Shown: positions 17,922 through 26,160 of the stretch, piece by piece | How positions within the stretch are numbered: position 1 is the stretch's first letter | Layout of the letters: the number at the start of each line of letters is the position of its first letter | NCBI RefSeq assembly: GCF_003202285.1 | Contig: NZ_MASW01000001.1 | Span: 248,001 to 312,000 of the forward strand | Direction: 5' to 3' | Source: Prauserella muralis | GTDB lineage: Bacteria; Actinomycetota; Actinomycetes; Mycobacteriales; Pseudonocardiaceae | DNA: 64,000 bases | Position numbers and translations under genes: made by a program | Notes under the pieces: generated by a model | Told to the model about the DNA's origin: nothing | Database searches by the model: none | Seen by the model: only the letters and a program-made list of their open reading frames with translations

Positions 17922-18502
17922 GCCGCACCTCCCCGCCCGCCGACGGCCACGACCGTCACCTGGCGCCGCTCGCCGGGACCGAGCCGCACGGCGGTGCCCG
18001 CGGGGATGGCCAGCCGGTAGCCGGTGAGGTCGGTCTCGGCGCGGACGGCCGGGTTGAGCTGGTGCAACGGGAAGTGCGAGGAGATCCACACGGCTCGATG
18101 CCCGCTGTTGTGCACGGTGACCACCCGGTGTTCGCGGCCCGCGGCCAGCTCGATCTCGCCCTCGGCCGCGCGCACCGAGCCGGGCGCGCCGGGGCCGGGC
18201 GGGCCGAACGGCTGTGGCACGTGCACCAGCGCGCTGCCGTGCGGGAACAGCGCCTCCACCTGGATGGCGGGCACGGCCGCCGCCACACCGGGTTGCAGCC
18301 GGTCGGGTGTGAGCAGCTCACCCGCCCTGCGCACGATCTCGTCCAGCTCCACGCCGTCCCAGGCCCATTCCAAGATCTCGTCGCAGACGTAGGCGATGGC
18401 ATCGGGAGCGCCCAGCAGCGCGCCCCTGGCCAGCCTGCGGCGGGCCAGTTCGGCGGCGGTGAACAACGTCAGCCGCTCCTGTTCCCGGGGGGTCAGGTGC
18501 AT
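17918..18502 (-). CDS. Fused urease gamma-beta subunit (UreA-UreB)
   Basis: This 194-aa protein joins a gamma-like part (residues about 1-95, MHLTPREQERL and ARRRLARGALL) to a beta-like part (about 105-190, GEIELAAGREHRVVTVHNSG and SSHFPLHQLNPAV). The first is normally UreA and the second UreB; actinobacteria usually encode them apart. The stop overlaps the start of the alpha-like gene by 4 bp. The beta part is diverged from the usual SHYHFFEVN. The gene starts the operon and is divergent from the PucR-type regulator. Confidence 0.85.
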   Translation of the reverse strand: MHLTPREQERLTLFTAAELARRRLARGALLGAPDAIAYVCDEILEWAWDGVELDEIVRRAGELLTPDRLQPGVAAAVPAIQVEALFPHGSALVHVPQPFGPPGPGAPGSVRAAEGEIELAAGREHRVVTVHNSGHRAVWISSHFPLHQLNPAVRAETDLTGYRLAIPAGTAVRLGPGERRQVTVVAVGGRGGAA

Positions 18503-18577
18503 GCTGAGCACGGTCCCCTGGTCACCGGCCCAACACAATGGCCAATCGCCGCCGTGTTGAGCGCCTAGATTGTGCCT
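18503..18577. promoter_or_regulatory. Divergent promoter region between urease-like operon and pucR-type gene
   Basis: This 75-bp gap must hold promoters for both directions. An inverted repeat, CAACAC at 18531-18536 and GTGTTG at 18554-18559, has half-site centres 23 bp apart, about two helical turns. That spacing would suit a dimeric regulator such as the PucR-type product. No clear -35/-10 pair is visible. Confidence 0.4.
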
Positions 18578-19747
18578 ATGCACACTCCGCTTCACGCGTC
18601 CGTTACTCCGGACGAGCCACTGCGCCGATTGGTGCACGCGTGCCTCGACGAGCTCGACGAGCTGGTGGCGGTGTTCCTCGCCGAACTCCGCACGCTGGAG
18701 CCCTACGCCAGCGACGCCGTGCCGTGGCCGGAGCTGCGCGAGCACGCGGAGGGCAGCCTGGAGCTGCTGCTGCGGCTCATCGGGGGGTTGCCGGTGCCGG
18801 ACCGGCTCGGTGACCTGTGCGAGCGAATCGGCCGGAGCAGGGCTCAGCGCGGTGTGCCGCTGGAGGTACTGCTGCACGCGGTGCGCTTCGACTTCCGCGT
18901 GCTGTGGGACGCGCTGGTCCGCCGCGTCACGGAACAGGAGCTGCCGTCGCTCGTGCGCAGCGCGGTGCGGGTCTGGGCGGCCGTCGACCACCACACGACG
19001 CGCATCCATCTGGCTTATCTCTCCGAGGCCGCGGTGCTGGCCAGGGAGCGCGAGCACGAGCGAGGGCAGCTGGTGGGGCGCCTGCTCGCCACCGACGCCA
19101 GGGATCCGCAGGTCGTGGCACAGGTGGCCACGGCACTCAGCGTCAGCGCGAGTGCCCGCTTCGCCGTCGCGGCGGCGCCGCTGGCGGAGAGCAGGCCGCT
19201 GCGGCACGCGGCGGAGGACCTGCGCGCCGCCGGGCTCACCGTGCACGTCCAGGACGTCGAGCGCAGGCCCGTGCTGATCGTGCAGCTGCCACCCGGCATC
19301 GGCGAGGTCCCGGCCCGGTGGCTGCGAGGTGTGCCGTGCGGGCTCGCGCCCGTCGCGGCGTCGCTCACCGAGGTGCCGAAGGCCGTGCGCACCGCGGTCG
19401 AGCTGGCCGCGCTGCCCAGCGGCGAGCCGGGGCCGCGGGGCCTGACCGACGTGTGGCCCGCGCTCGTCGCCACCCGCCTCGGCGAACTCGGCGAGGCGCT
19501 GGCGGCCGAGGTGCTGTCCGGTCTGGACGGCACCGGCACCAGGGAACGGGAGCGGCTGGTGGAGACGGCCATGGCGTACCTGCGCTCGGGCTCGGTCGGG
19601 GACGTGGCGGGTGCCCTGTTCTGCCACCGCAACACCGTGCTCAACCGCCTGCGCAGGCTCACGGAGCTGACCGGCTGCGACGTCACGCGCCCCGAGCAGG
19701 CCGCGCTGCTGCGCGTGGCGCTGGCCGCCCGCGAACCGGCCGGGTGA
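18578..19747 (+). CDS. PucR/CdaR-type transcriptional regulator
   Basis: This 389-aa regulator ends in a PucR-type helix-turn-helix (about residues 325-385, AMAYLRSGSVGDVAGALFCHRNTVLNRL shown by its core FCHRNTVLNRLRRL). A preceding GGDEF-like CdaR domain is present, and an N-terminal helical region of the RsbR/PucR-associated kind. Such proteins control purine, allantoin, urea or sugar-diacid use in Gram-positive bacteria. Divergence from the urease-like operon makes that operon the likely target. The ATG two codons after a GTG is chosen; spacing does not decide between them. Confidence 0.85.
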   Translation: MHTPLHASVTPDEPLRRLVHACLDELDELVAVFLAELRTLEPYASDAVPWPELREHAEGSLELLLRLIGGLPVPDRLGDLCERIGRSRAQRGVPLEVLLHAVRFDFRVLWDALVRRVTEQELPSLVRSAVRVWAAVDHHTTRIHLAYLSEAAVLAREREHERGQLVGRLLATDARDPQVVAQVATALSVSASARFAVAAAPLAESRPLRHAAEDLRAAGLTVHVQDVERRPVLIVQLPPGIGEVPARWLRGVPCGLAPVAASLTEVPKAVRTAVELAALPSGEPGPRGLTDVWPALVATRLGELGEALAAEVLSGLDGTGTRERERLVETAMAYLRSGSVGDVAGALFCHRNTVLNRLRRLTELTGCDVTRPEQAALLRVALAAREPAG

Positions 19748-19901
19748 GCCGGGTGGCCGGGCCGTCCGGTCCGGTTCCCGGCCCGCCGGGGCGGCGTCTT
19801 CCGATGTAGACGCCGTGCGCAGGAATGCGCGGGGCACGTCGTGCGTTACGGCGGCAGAGTCCGGGCAACGTCCGCACACGGACAAACGAGACGAGCGCGG
19901 A

Positions 19902-19932
19902 CCGGGGCGCCTCCGCTTCGGAGCCGCCCCGG
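19902..19932 (-). terminator. Displaced original terminator of the tRNA-Thr gene
   Basis: A strong hairpin (CCGGGGC paired with GCCCCGG, inner stem CTCCG/CGGAG) lies 8 bp left of attL. Before insertion it would have lain directly behind the minus-strand tRNA-Thr gene. The element has moved it about 21 kb away and supplies another hairpin at the right end. Confidence 0.65.
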
Positions 19933-19939
19933 CCGGCAC

Positions 19940-19983
19940 TGAGCCGGCAACAGGACTCGAACCTGCGACCTGCTGTTTACAAG
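19940..19983 (-). other. attL: left direct repeat of the integrated element
   Basis: These 44 bases are identical to positions 41231-41274 and copy the 3' part of the tRNA-Thr gene, from the anticodon loop through the T-arm to the acceptor 3' strand. Sequence beyond it differs, so there is no intact tRNA here. It marks the left crossover segment. Confidence 0.93.
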
Positions 19984-20078
19984 CTGTTGGATGCCGTGTT
20001 CGCCGCAGTACCCCACATGGCGAAACACGTGGTAAAGCAGCGGAGATGGCCCCAGCCGATCGCCGCTGACCGTGCGCG

Positions 20079-20099
20079 AATGAGACGACAACTGAGACG
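20079..20099. promoter_or_regulatory. Left arm-type repeats (TGAGACG pair)
   Basis: AATGAGACG at 20079-20087 is followed by AACTGAGACG at 20090-20099. The segment GACAACTGAGACG here is identical to one at 41158-41170 at the other end. Paired short repeats near both ends of a tyrosine-recombinase element are typical of arm-type integrase or Xis sites. Binding is inferred. Confidence 0.5.
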
Positions 20100-20165
20100 A
20101 CGACGGGCAGGCGTAACACGGCTTGGTCCGCGCACGACTTCGTGGCGAGACCTTGGGGGAACCGA

Positions 20166-20624
20166 ATGAGAAGTCACCTCGTAGCCACGGTGCTCGGAGG
20201 ACTCCTGTTGATCTCGGCGTGCACCGCTACGCGCCCGGAACCGCCACCCGTGCCATCCAGGCCATCCCCACCTGTCGTTACCACCACGACGCCCGCGCCC
20301 ACGACTACCAGCTCGCCACCTGTCGTAACGACGACAACCCCGCCGCCGCAGACGAGCGAGCCAGCGGACGTAGCCGAGCCGCTCTACTCGTGCGAGCCGA
20401 CCGCCCCGGCAAAGTTCGAGGACCCCAACAACCCGAACATCATCACCAACAAGAACTGCCCCGAGCTGAACGCCGAACGCAGCCGCGCGCAACGTGCATA
20501 CGCCGAGCAGCTAGAGCGTGAAGCTGCCGAGTCCAGGGCGACCATGACAGACGCCAACGGCGAGACCTACGAGGAGTACTGCGCGAGAACCGGCCAACCA
20601 CTCAACGACTGTGCCGCGGGTTAG
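20166..20624 (+). CDS. Putative lipoprotein (element cargo)
   Basis: This 152-aa exported lipoprotein has a signal peptide with lipobox LLISAC ending at cysteine about residue 19. It is followed by a Pro/Thr-rich linker containing two copies of SPPVVTTTTP. The C-terminal half is charged and has four cysteines that could form disulfides. No family is recognised. The ATG is chosen because it directly precedes the basic-hydrophobic signal and has a GGGGGA site upstream. It is the first gene inside the left end, a common place for cargo or surface-exclusion functions. Confidence 0.7.
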   Translation: MRSHLVATVLGGLLLISACTATRPEPPPVPSRPSPPVVTTTTPAPTTTSSPPVVTTTTPPPQTSEPADVAEPLYSCEPTAPAKFEDPNNPNIITNKNCPELNAERSRAQRAYAEQLEREAAESRATMTDANGETYEEYCARTGQPLNDCAAG

Positions 20625-20942
20625 CTGGATGGGGCCACGGCGTTGCTGACGTCGGACTGGAGGATGGCTGGTTTCCGGCGGAAGGTTGGCGCGATGATCG
20701 TTGGAGTGCACGTTGCGCACTGTCATACCCGGGTCGAGTCGGCGGCCTTCCGCTTTTCAGGTCTCGGGTAACGAGTTCACCATAGGTCTCCGGCGGAATA
20801 TGCCCAGGTCAACGACCTACTGAGGCCGCACGTGACCCCTCGCGACCGGCGATGAATGAGACCTAGTTTGAGCACCTTGGCCATGCATAGGGGCCGTGCA
20901 CTCAACCCCGCTGCATGGTCGATGACCGGGTACCTTGGCCGC
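20625..20942. other. Gene-free stretch in the element left end
   Basis: No supported gene is seen in these 318 bases. A near-palindrome, AGTGCACGTTGCGCACT, lies at 20705-20721 and could be an operator. The remainder shows no strong hairpin or repeat. Confidence 0.5.
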
Positions 20943-21215
20943 ATGGCGCGAAGAGCACAAGACCACTCCTGGCCGGGATACAACCAAGCGCAAGCGGAGC
21001 TCTTGGACTTCCTCGATGATCTCGGCAACAACGGCTGGGCGCGAAACCCGCAGACCGAAGAGATCATGCCCAATCTCATGGGCGACATTCACAAGGCAGG
21101 CCTTAGCGTCGACCGTGTCAAAGAGGCCATGGCATCCATTGGTTACGACCGGATGGCGTTGCACGAACTCGGCCGGTGGGAGTCGAAGCGAACCATCGGC
21201 AAGTTCGGGCGTTAG
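20943..21215 (+). CDS. Small hypothetical protein (element cargo)
   Basis: This soluble, mostly helical protein of 90 aa matches no family that I know. It is rich in charged and Trp/Asn residues, with NNGWARNPQTEEIMPN in the middle and a basic end KRTIGKFGR. The reading frame is open 29 codons further upstream, but the ATG used here follows shortly after a change in composition and gives a compact protein. It precedes the giant cargo gene by about 150 bp on the same strand and could be its small partner; that is speculation. Confidence 0.5.
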   Translation: MARRAQDHSWPGYNQAQAELLDFLDDLGNNGWARNPQTEEIMPNLMGDIHKAGLSVDRVKEAMASIGYDRMALHELGRWESKRTIGKFGR

Positions 21216-21365
21216 ACCGCCTAGGTTCGTTGGTCCTCTTGGTCTCCGCCTGCAGCCAGCCGTCACCCGAGCAGCGGTTTAGACCTGCGGCGCCGCATCT
21301 CGCCAACGGAAGACGAACATCGTCGGGGATGGCTCCTGCCGGGAGTGCGGTATATCGTCTGTTGG

Positions 21366-24300
21366 ATGGATCATTGGCCGCCGGTCACGCGTGACGATCT
21401 GAAGGCAGCAGCTACCTCCGCTGGATTCGATACCGTGTTCCCTCTTCTGGTACGTCGCCTAATTGCGGAGACTGCCAACGGTTTGGCGGATTTGGACATG
21501 CCCGGAGGATCCGGGACTGCCACCGGTGGCTTCGATGGAGTCGTGCGGTGCGACGACTCGAGCGTCTTTGTGCCTTCTGGGACCTCCGTGTGGGAACTGT
21601 CAGTGGGCGGAGGGCAATCGAAGGCTGAAGAAGACTACGTGAAGCGGTTGGCCGGTCCCAGCGATATGGCAACGCAGGACGTGACGTACATCGAAGCGCT
21701 GCTCGTGCCATGGACCAAGGCAAGGGCCTGGGCGACTGAGAAGAACAGAGAAGGACGCTGGCGCGAGGTTCGCGCATACAACCTCGACAAAATCCACGCA
21801 TGGCTCGATCACGCCCCCGCAACAACAGCCTGGTTAGCGGCCCAAGTGGGCAAGGCGTTGCCGGGAGTCCGGAGCATCGGAGCTTGGTGGACCGAGACAT
21901 GGCTACCGTCGACTCGCGTTCCCTTAAACCAAACGATCGTGCTTGCTGGCAGAGAAAAGGCAGCAGAAGACCTGGCTGCAATGCTCAGTACTGGACGTCG
22001 CCTGATTAAGCTAAGCAGTGATCTTCGACCGGACGAAGCGCGCGCATTCATCGCAGCAGCATTAGAACGCACAGCCTCTATTGATGCCAGTCGCGCAGGA
22101 GCCCGATCACTCTCCGTTACCGACGCTACGAGCCTTGCGCGCCTGGTGGCCCAACCACAGCCGCTCATCCTGGCCCTCGACGACGCTGCGTTGGCACGGG
22201 ATCTTCCTGTTGGACATTCGCATCAGCTAATCGTAAACGCCGCTCCAGGACAACAACCTGATGTCACGGTTCCGCGGCTCGATAGCGAGATTATCGCTAC
22301 GGAACTTCGAGTCGCTGGTGTTTCGCATGATCAAGTATCGCGGCTCGGCAATCTCGGTCGGCGAAGTCTTCTTGCCCTGAGAAGAGCCCTCGCATATTAC
22401 CCGGACACGCTTACCCCCGCGTGGGCACGCGAACCAAACAAGATGATGCGCAGACTACTTCTTGTGAACTCTTGGCGCGCCGGGCATGACGAGGATCGCA
22501 GGATTGCTGCCGAGCTCACCGGGCAATCCTATGAGCAGGTCGACGAGACGGCCCAGCAGCTATCTCAAGGACCCGACGAGCCCTTCGTTGGCCGTGTCGA
22601 TGACATTTGGCATGTGCTTTCAAGCGAAGACGCCTGGACGTTGCTTGCGTCAGCAATGACAGCCGACGACCTCCAGGCCTTCCGAGGAGCTGCCCTTGAG
22701 GTCTTTACCGAGCTTGACCCGGTGCTCGAAATGGCGCCCAGCGAGCGATGGATGGCAGGGTTTTACGGAACAACACGGAGATTCTCGCATACGTTACGGA
22801 CGGGACTCGCGGAGTCGCTGGTTTTGCTTGCCGTCGTTGACTCCACTATTCAGGGCACCGTCGGCAGGACGACGGCAGAGTTCGCTCGCCACATAGTTGC
22901 CGACCTCCTGAATCAAGCAAATGCCGACGATAGCTACCGGCTTTGGCTCTCAATTTCTGACATCCTAACATTGCTTGCCGAAGCGGCACCGGACGAGTTT
23001 CTCGACGCCATGAGAATCGGAATGTCTGGCGACGCACCAGCACATGTAGCCATGTTCACCGAAGACCAAGAAGACGCTTTCGGTCTCGGCTCTCGTTCGC
23101 CGCATATCCACTTCCTTTGGGCACTCGAGGTTCTCGCGTGGAAGCCCGAATATATTGACGAAGTCGTCGAAGTGCTTACCGCACTCGCAGCGATGGACCC
23201 TGGCGGCCGTATCGCTAACCGACCACTATCTAGCCTGGTCGGGATTCTCAGTGCCTGGTGCCCGAACACGACGGCCAACGCCGAAGACCGGATCCGATGT
23301 ATCCGGCGAATTGCACGTCGGGAGCCACGAGTGGCAAGACGTCTGCTGCCCGCACTAATCCCCGAAAGACACACGTTCCAAACGGCTCACGCGGGCCCAA
23401 AATATAGGGACTGGGAACGTAGTACGACGATCACTTACGGCGACCTCGATTGCGTGATAAAGACCGTTGTCGAACTCGCAACGGAAATGATAGACACGGA
23501 AGTCAATATGTGCGTCGATCTAATCGACAAAATTGACCTTGTTCCGCCTAACTCCAGACTTCTTATCACAGACCGCCTGAAAGCACTAGGAACAGAATTG
23601 TCGGACGGCGATTCGAAGACCCGCGCCTTTGAGGCCTTACGAGAAAAGATCGCGTATCATCAGGAGTATTCCGACACAGAGTGGGCCTTACCGCAGGACC
23701 AACTTTCCAAGTTGCAAGAAGCATGCGCCGCGTTGACGCCGAGCAATCCGGTATTGCGTCACGCATGGCTCTTCCGAAAAGACTGGATCACGCTCGGCGA
23801 GACGAGCAGGCGTGACGACTTCGAGGCACACGAGCGGCAGGTTAGCAACTATCGCTCAAGGGCGGTCGGTGAAATCCTCACGCAAGGTGGCGTCAGTGCG
23901 CTGATGGACCTGGCCGCACAAGTGCTGCATCCCAGCCTTATAGGAATAGCCCTCGCGAATTACTCGGACGGCTACGACGAAGACATGCTCGCGAAGCTGC
24001 CAGACAATGAGAGCCCCGAACGGGACGTGGCGTCCGGCTATATCAGTCAACGCTTGCGGCACGCCGGGACAGACTTGCGGGACCGACTTATCTCCAACAC
24101 CCATGACCACCTAACCCAGGCCAGGGTTCTCCGATTAATGAGAAGACCTTCGGAGTCCTGGGAAAAACTTGGCGAATTGAGCCCAACGGTTCGGGAGCAC
24201 TACTGGCGTGAATTCGTTTACTATGGCCTGGGCCACGACTTCGCACATGCATGCGAGGCAGCCTGGGCACTTCTCGATGTCGGGCGAGCAGCTGCGGCAC

Positions 24301-25157
24301 TCGACTTGATTCAACTTTATTCGCGAACTGACGACCCGGGTATTGAAGTCGCCGAAATTATCGCGAGCGGACTCGAAGCGCTAGTTGAGAGCGGCCAGGA
24401 TGATCCCGAAGTGCGACAATTCCAGGCTCACGATTTCGAAAGACTGTTCGGAATTCTCTCACGGTATCGGGATGCGGTCGGGCTTCAAAGAGTGGTCCAC
24501 CTCGAATGGCAACTCTTCCCTATCATGACACTTGAGACCGATGCCCCGACACTTCATCGTGCCATCGTGGAGAACCCCGCCTTCTTTTGCGAACTGGTCG
24601 CCTACTCTCACAGACCGGACAACCAGAGCGAAGCTGAAGAAGATGGCATGGAGGAGCGCAGACGAGCACTTGCATCGCGCGCATACGAAGTCTTGAGATC
24701 ATGTAGGCGGTGCCCTGGGGTTACTGCCGATGGCGAAATCGACGCAGCCACGTTGCGTTCATGGGTCCATGATGCGCGTACCCAGCTAAGAGCTGCCGAT
24801 AGAGTGACTGCTGGCGACCGGCAAATCGGGGAGTTCCTTGCGAACTCGCCACCCACCAGCAATGGTGCACCGATAAATGAAATCGTCCGCGATATTATCG
24901 AGGAACTCTGTAGTGCTGACATTGAACGCGGAATTGAGATCGGCATTTACAATCTTCGCGGGACGACTGTACGCGGCATCACGGAGGGTGGCGCCCAAGA
25001 GCGACAACTGGCAGAAGCGTTCGAGCTACATTCCGAGCAGGCCCGGGAGTGGCCTAGGACACGAAGATTGCTAAAGAGGGTCGGAGAGCTTTATGCGGCA
25101 GAAGCTCGGCGGAACGAAGCAGAGGCGGAACGTCGGAGGCAAGGCTTGGATAGATAA
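21366..25157 (+). CDS. Giant AT-richer cargo protein with nuclease-like N-terminus (candidate defence gene)
   Basis: This 1263-aa protein is the largest in the element and its codons use far more A/T at third positions than any neighbour. Residues about 1-170 resemble a large-protein family whose N-terminus has a GGFDGVV ... VPSGTSVWELS ... KAEEDYVKR pattern, suggestive of a PD-(D/E)xK-like nuclease; the usual E-x-K lysine is not in register. A degenerate NTPase-like segment (RLIKLSSDLRPDEARAFIAA near 210-230) and a long helical-repeat region follow. This plan recalls nuclease-NTPase-repeat antiviral proteins, but that is an analogy. No signal or membrane segment is seen. A GTG seven codons upstream is an alternative start. 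Confidence 0.75.
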   Translation: MDHWPPVTRDDLKAAATSAGFDTVFPLLVRRLIAETANGLADLDMPGGSGTATGGFDGVVRCDDSSVFVPSGTSVWELSVGGGQSKAEEDYVKRLAGPSDMATQDVTYIEALLVPWTKARAWATEKNREGRWREVRAYNLDKIHAWLDHAPATTAWLAAQVGKALPGVRSIGAWWTETWLPSTRVPLNQTIVLAGREKAAEDLAAMLSTGRRLIKLSSDLRPDEARAFIAAALERTASIDASRAGARSLSVTDATSLARLVAQPQPLILALDDAALARDLPVGHSHQLIVNAAPGQQPDVTVPRLDSEIIATELRVAGVSHDQVSRLGNLGRRSLLALRRALAYYPDTLTPAWAREPNKMMRRLLLVNSWRAGHDEDRRIAAELTGQSYEQVDETAQQLSQGPDEPFVGRVDDIWHVLSSEDAWTLLASAMTADDLQAFRGAALEVFTELDPVLEMAPSERWMAGFYGTTRRFSHTLRTGLAESLVLLAVVDSTIQGTVGRTTAEFARHIVADLLNQANADDSYRLWLSISDILTLLAEAAPDEFLDAMRIGMSGDAPAHVAMFTEDQEDAFGLGSRSPHIHFLWALEVLAWKPEYIDEVVEVLTALAAMDPGGRIANRPLSSLVGILSAWCPNTTANAEDRIRCIRRIARREPRVARRLLPALIPERHTFQTAHAGPKYRDWERSTTITYGDLDCVIKTVVELATEMIDTEVNMCVDLIDKIDLVPPNSRLLITDRLKALGTELSDGDSKTRAFEALREKIAYHQEYSDTEWALPQDQLSKLQEACAALTPSNPVLRHAWLFRKDWITLGETSRRDDFEAHERQVSNYRSRAVGEILTQGGVSALMDLAAQVLHPSLIGIALANYSDGYDEDMLAKLPDNESPERDVASGYISQRLRHAGTDLRDRLISNTHDHLTQARVLRLMRRPSESWEKLGELSPTVREHYWREFVYYGLGHDFAHACEAAWALLDVGRAAAALDLIQLYSRTDDPGIEVAEIIASGLEALVESGQDDPEVRQFQAHDFERLFGILSRYRDAVGLQRVVHLEWQLFPIMTLETDAPTLHRAIVENPAFFCELVAYSHRPDNQSEAEEDGMEERRRALASRAYEVLRSCRRCPGVTADGEIDAATLRSWVHDARTQLRAADRVTAGDRQIGEFLANSPPTSNGAPINEIVRDIIEELCSADIERGIEIGIYNLRGTTVRGITEGGAQERQLAEAFELHSEQAREWPRTRRLLKRVGELYAAEARRNEAEAERRRQGLDR

Positions 25158-25281
25158 CTCGTGACAGATCACCAAGGTTTCGCCGAATATCGGTACCCTT
25201 AGAATGTGCGACGCCTGCGGAATTCTCGTACACCTGAGCCGAGACACGAAGGGCCTTGAGAAATTGACGACGAGCGCACCC

Positions 25282-26160
25282 ATGACGGAAGAGTCGGCAA
25301 GAAAGGCCGTGGTTGCCGCCTGCGAGAGGGTGGGCCTCGACCCCACTGGGAGTGTGCTAGTTCGGCTAGGTTCGAATGCGGTGTTTCGCCTTAAGAAGGC
25401 GACGATCGTTCGTATCGGCCGTGATGTCGGTGGTATGCGCGACGCGGCCAAGCAGGTGGCCGTCGCGCGTTGGCTTGAGACTGAAGGGTATCCTGCAGCG
25501 AGAGCGCTCAAGGTCGCTCAGCCAGTTGACCTGGGCGGTCATCCAGTGACGTACTGGGAGTCTGCCTCAGACAGCGAGCGGTACGCACCTTTATCCCAGG
25601 TCGGAACCCTGCTGCGTTGCCTGCATGCACTTAGTCCGCCCGGATCGCTGCAATTGGATGAGACGCGCCCGTTTGCGAAGCTAGACAAACAGGCGGGCGC
25701 ACTCGGCAACCTCCATCCTGACGACGCCGCATTTCTTCGTGATCGCATTGATTTTTTGCGGGAAAGTTATCAGAGTGTTGATTTCGCACTCTCACCCGGT
25801 GTGATCCATGGCGACGCCAACGTCGGCAACGTCATCCTTGACCGCGAGGGCAACCCGGTGCTGATCGACCTCGACAGCTTCAGCATTGGCCCGCGCGAGT
25901 GGGACCTGGTGCAGACGGCCCTGTTCTACGAGCGGTTCGGCTGGCACACGGAGGAGGAGTACCGCTCGTTTGTCGAGGCGTACGGCTTCGACATCATGGA
26001 ATGGCCTGGGTACCCGGTGCTCGCCGACTACCGCGAGATCTCGATGACGATGTGGCTGTGTGGGAAGGCCGGGTCCGATGAGCGGGCCGCCGCCGAGGTG
26101 CGCAAGCGGGTCGAGACGCTCAGGACTGGCGGGAGCCGCCGCGAGTGGGCGCCCTTCTAG
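25282..26160 (+). CDS. Aminoglycoside phosphotransferase-fold kinase (APH family)
   Basis: This 292-aa protein has the APH/choline-kinase fold. The Brenner-type catalytic motif is GVIHGDANVGNVI near residues 173-185 and the metal aspartate is in LIDLDSFSIGP near 194-204. VVRIG-like lysine/arginine strands (TIVRIGRDV) precede. Substrate is unknown; this family phosphorylates antibiotics, sugars or protein targets. The first two thirds of the gene share the AT-richer style of the giant gene upstream, but from about 25800 the codons turn strongly G/C-ending, suggesting a recombinant gene. An earlier GTG-like open start adds 26 codons; the ATG used here begins the conserved fold. Confidence 0.8.
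   Translation: MTEESARKAVVAACERVGLDPTGSVLVRLGSNAVFRLKKATIVRIGRDVGGMRDAAKQVAVARWLETEGYPAARALKVAQPVDLGGHPVTYWESASDSERYAPLSQVGTLLRCLHALSPPGSLQLDETRPFAKLDKQAGALGNLHPDDAAFLRDRIDFLRESYQSVDFALSPGVIHGDANVGNVILDREGNPVLIDLDSFSIGPREWDLVQTALFYERFGWHTEEEYRSFVEAYGFDIMEWPGYPVLADYREISMTMWLCGKAGSDERAAAEVRKRVETLRTGGSRREWAPF

Larger units (their letters stand above)
19748..20165. other. Gene-free junction region: host tRNA terminator, attL and element left end
   Basis: No convincing gene lies in these 418 bases. From left to right they hold a weak hairpin (GGCGTC/GACGCC, 19793-19814), a strong hairpin that matches a tRNA terminator, the 44-bp attL, and two TGAGACG repeats that recur at the right end. Short open frames here have no ribosome site or family likeness. 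Confidence 0.7.

Noticed and set aside
19940-19983. tRNA gene at the left end of the element
   Set aside because: Only the 3' part of tRNA-Thr is present; there is no D-arm or 5' acceptor strand. It is attL.
25204-25281. Longer N-terminus for the APH-like kinase
   Set aside because: The 26 extra residues do not fit the fold start and lack a ribosome site; the internal ATG fits better, though it too has a weak site.
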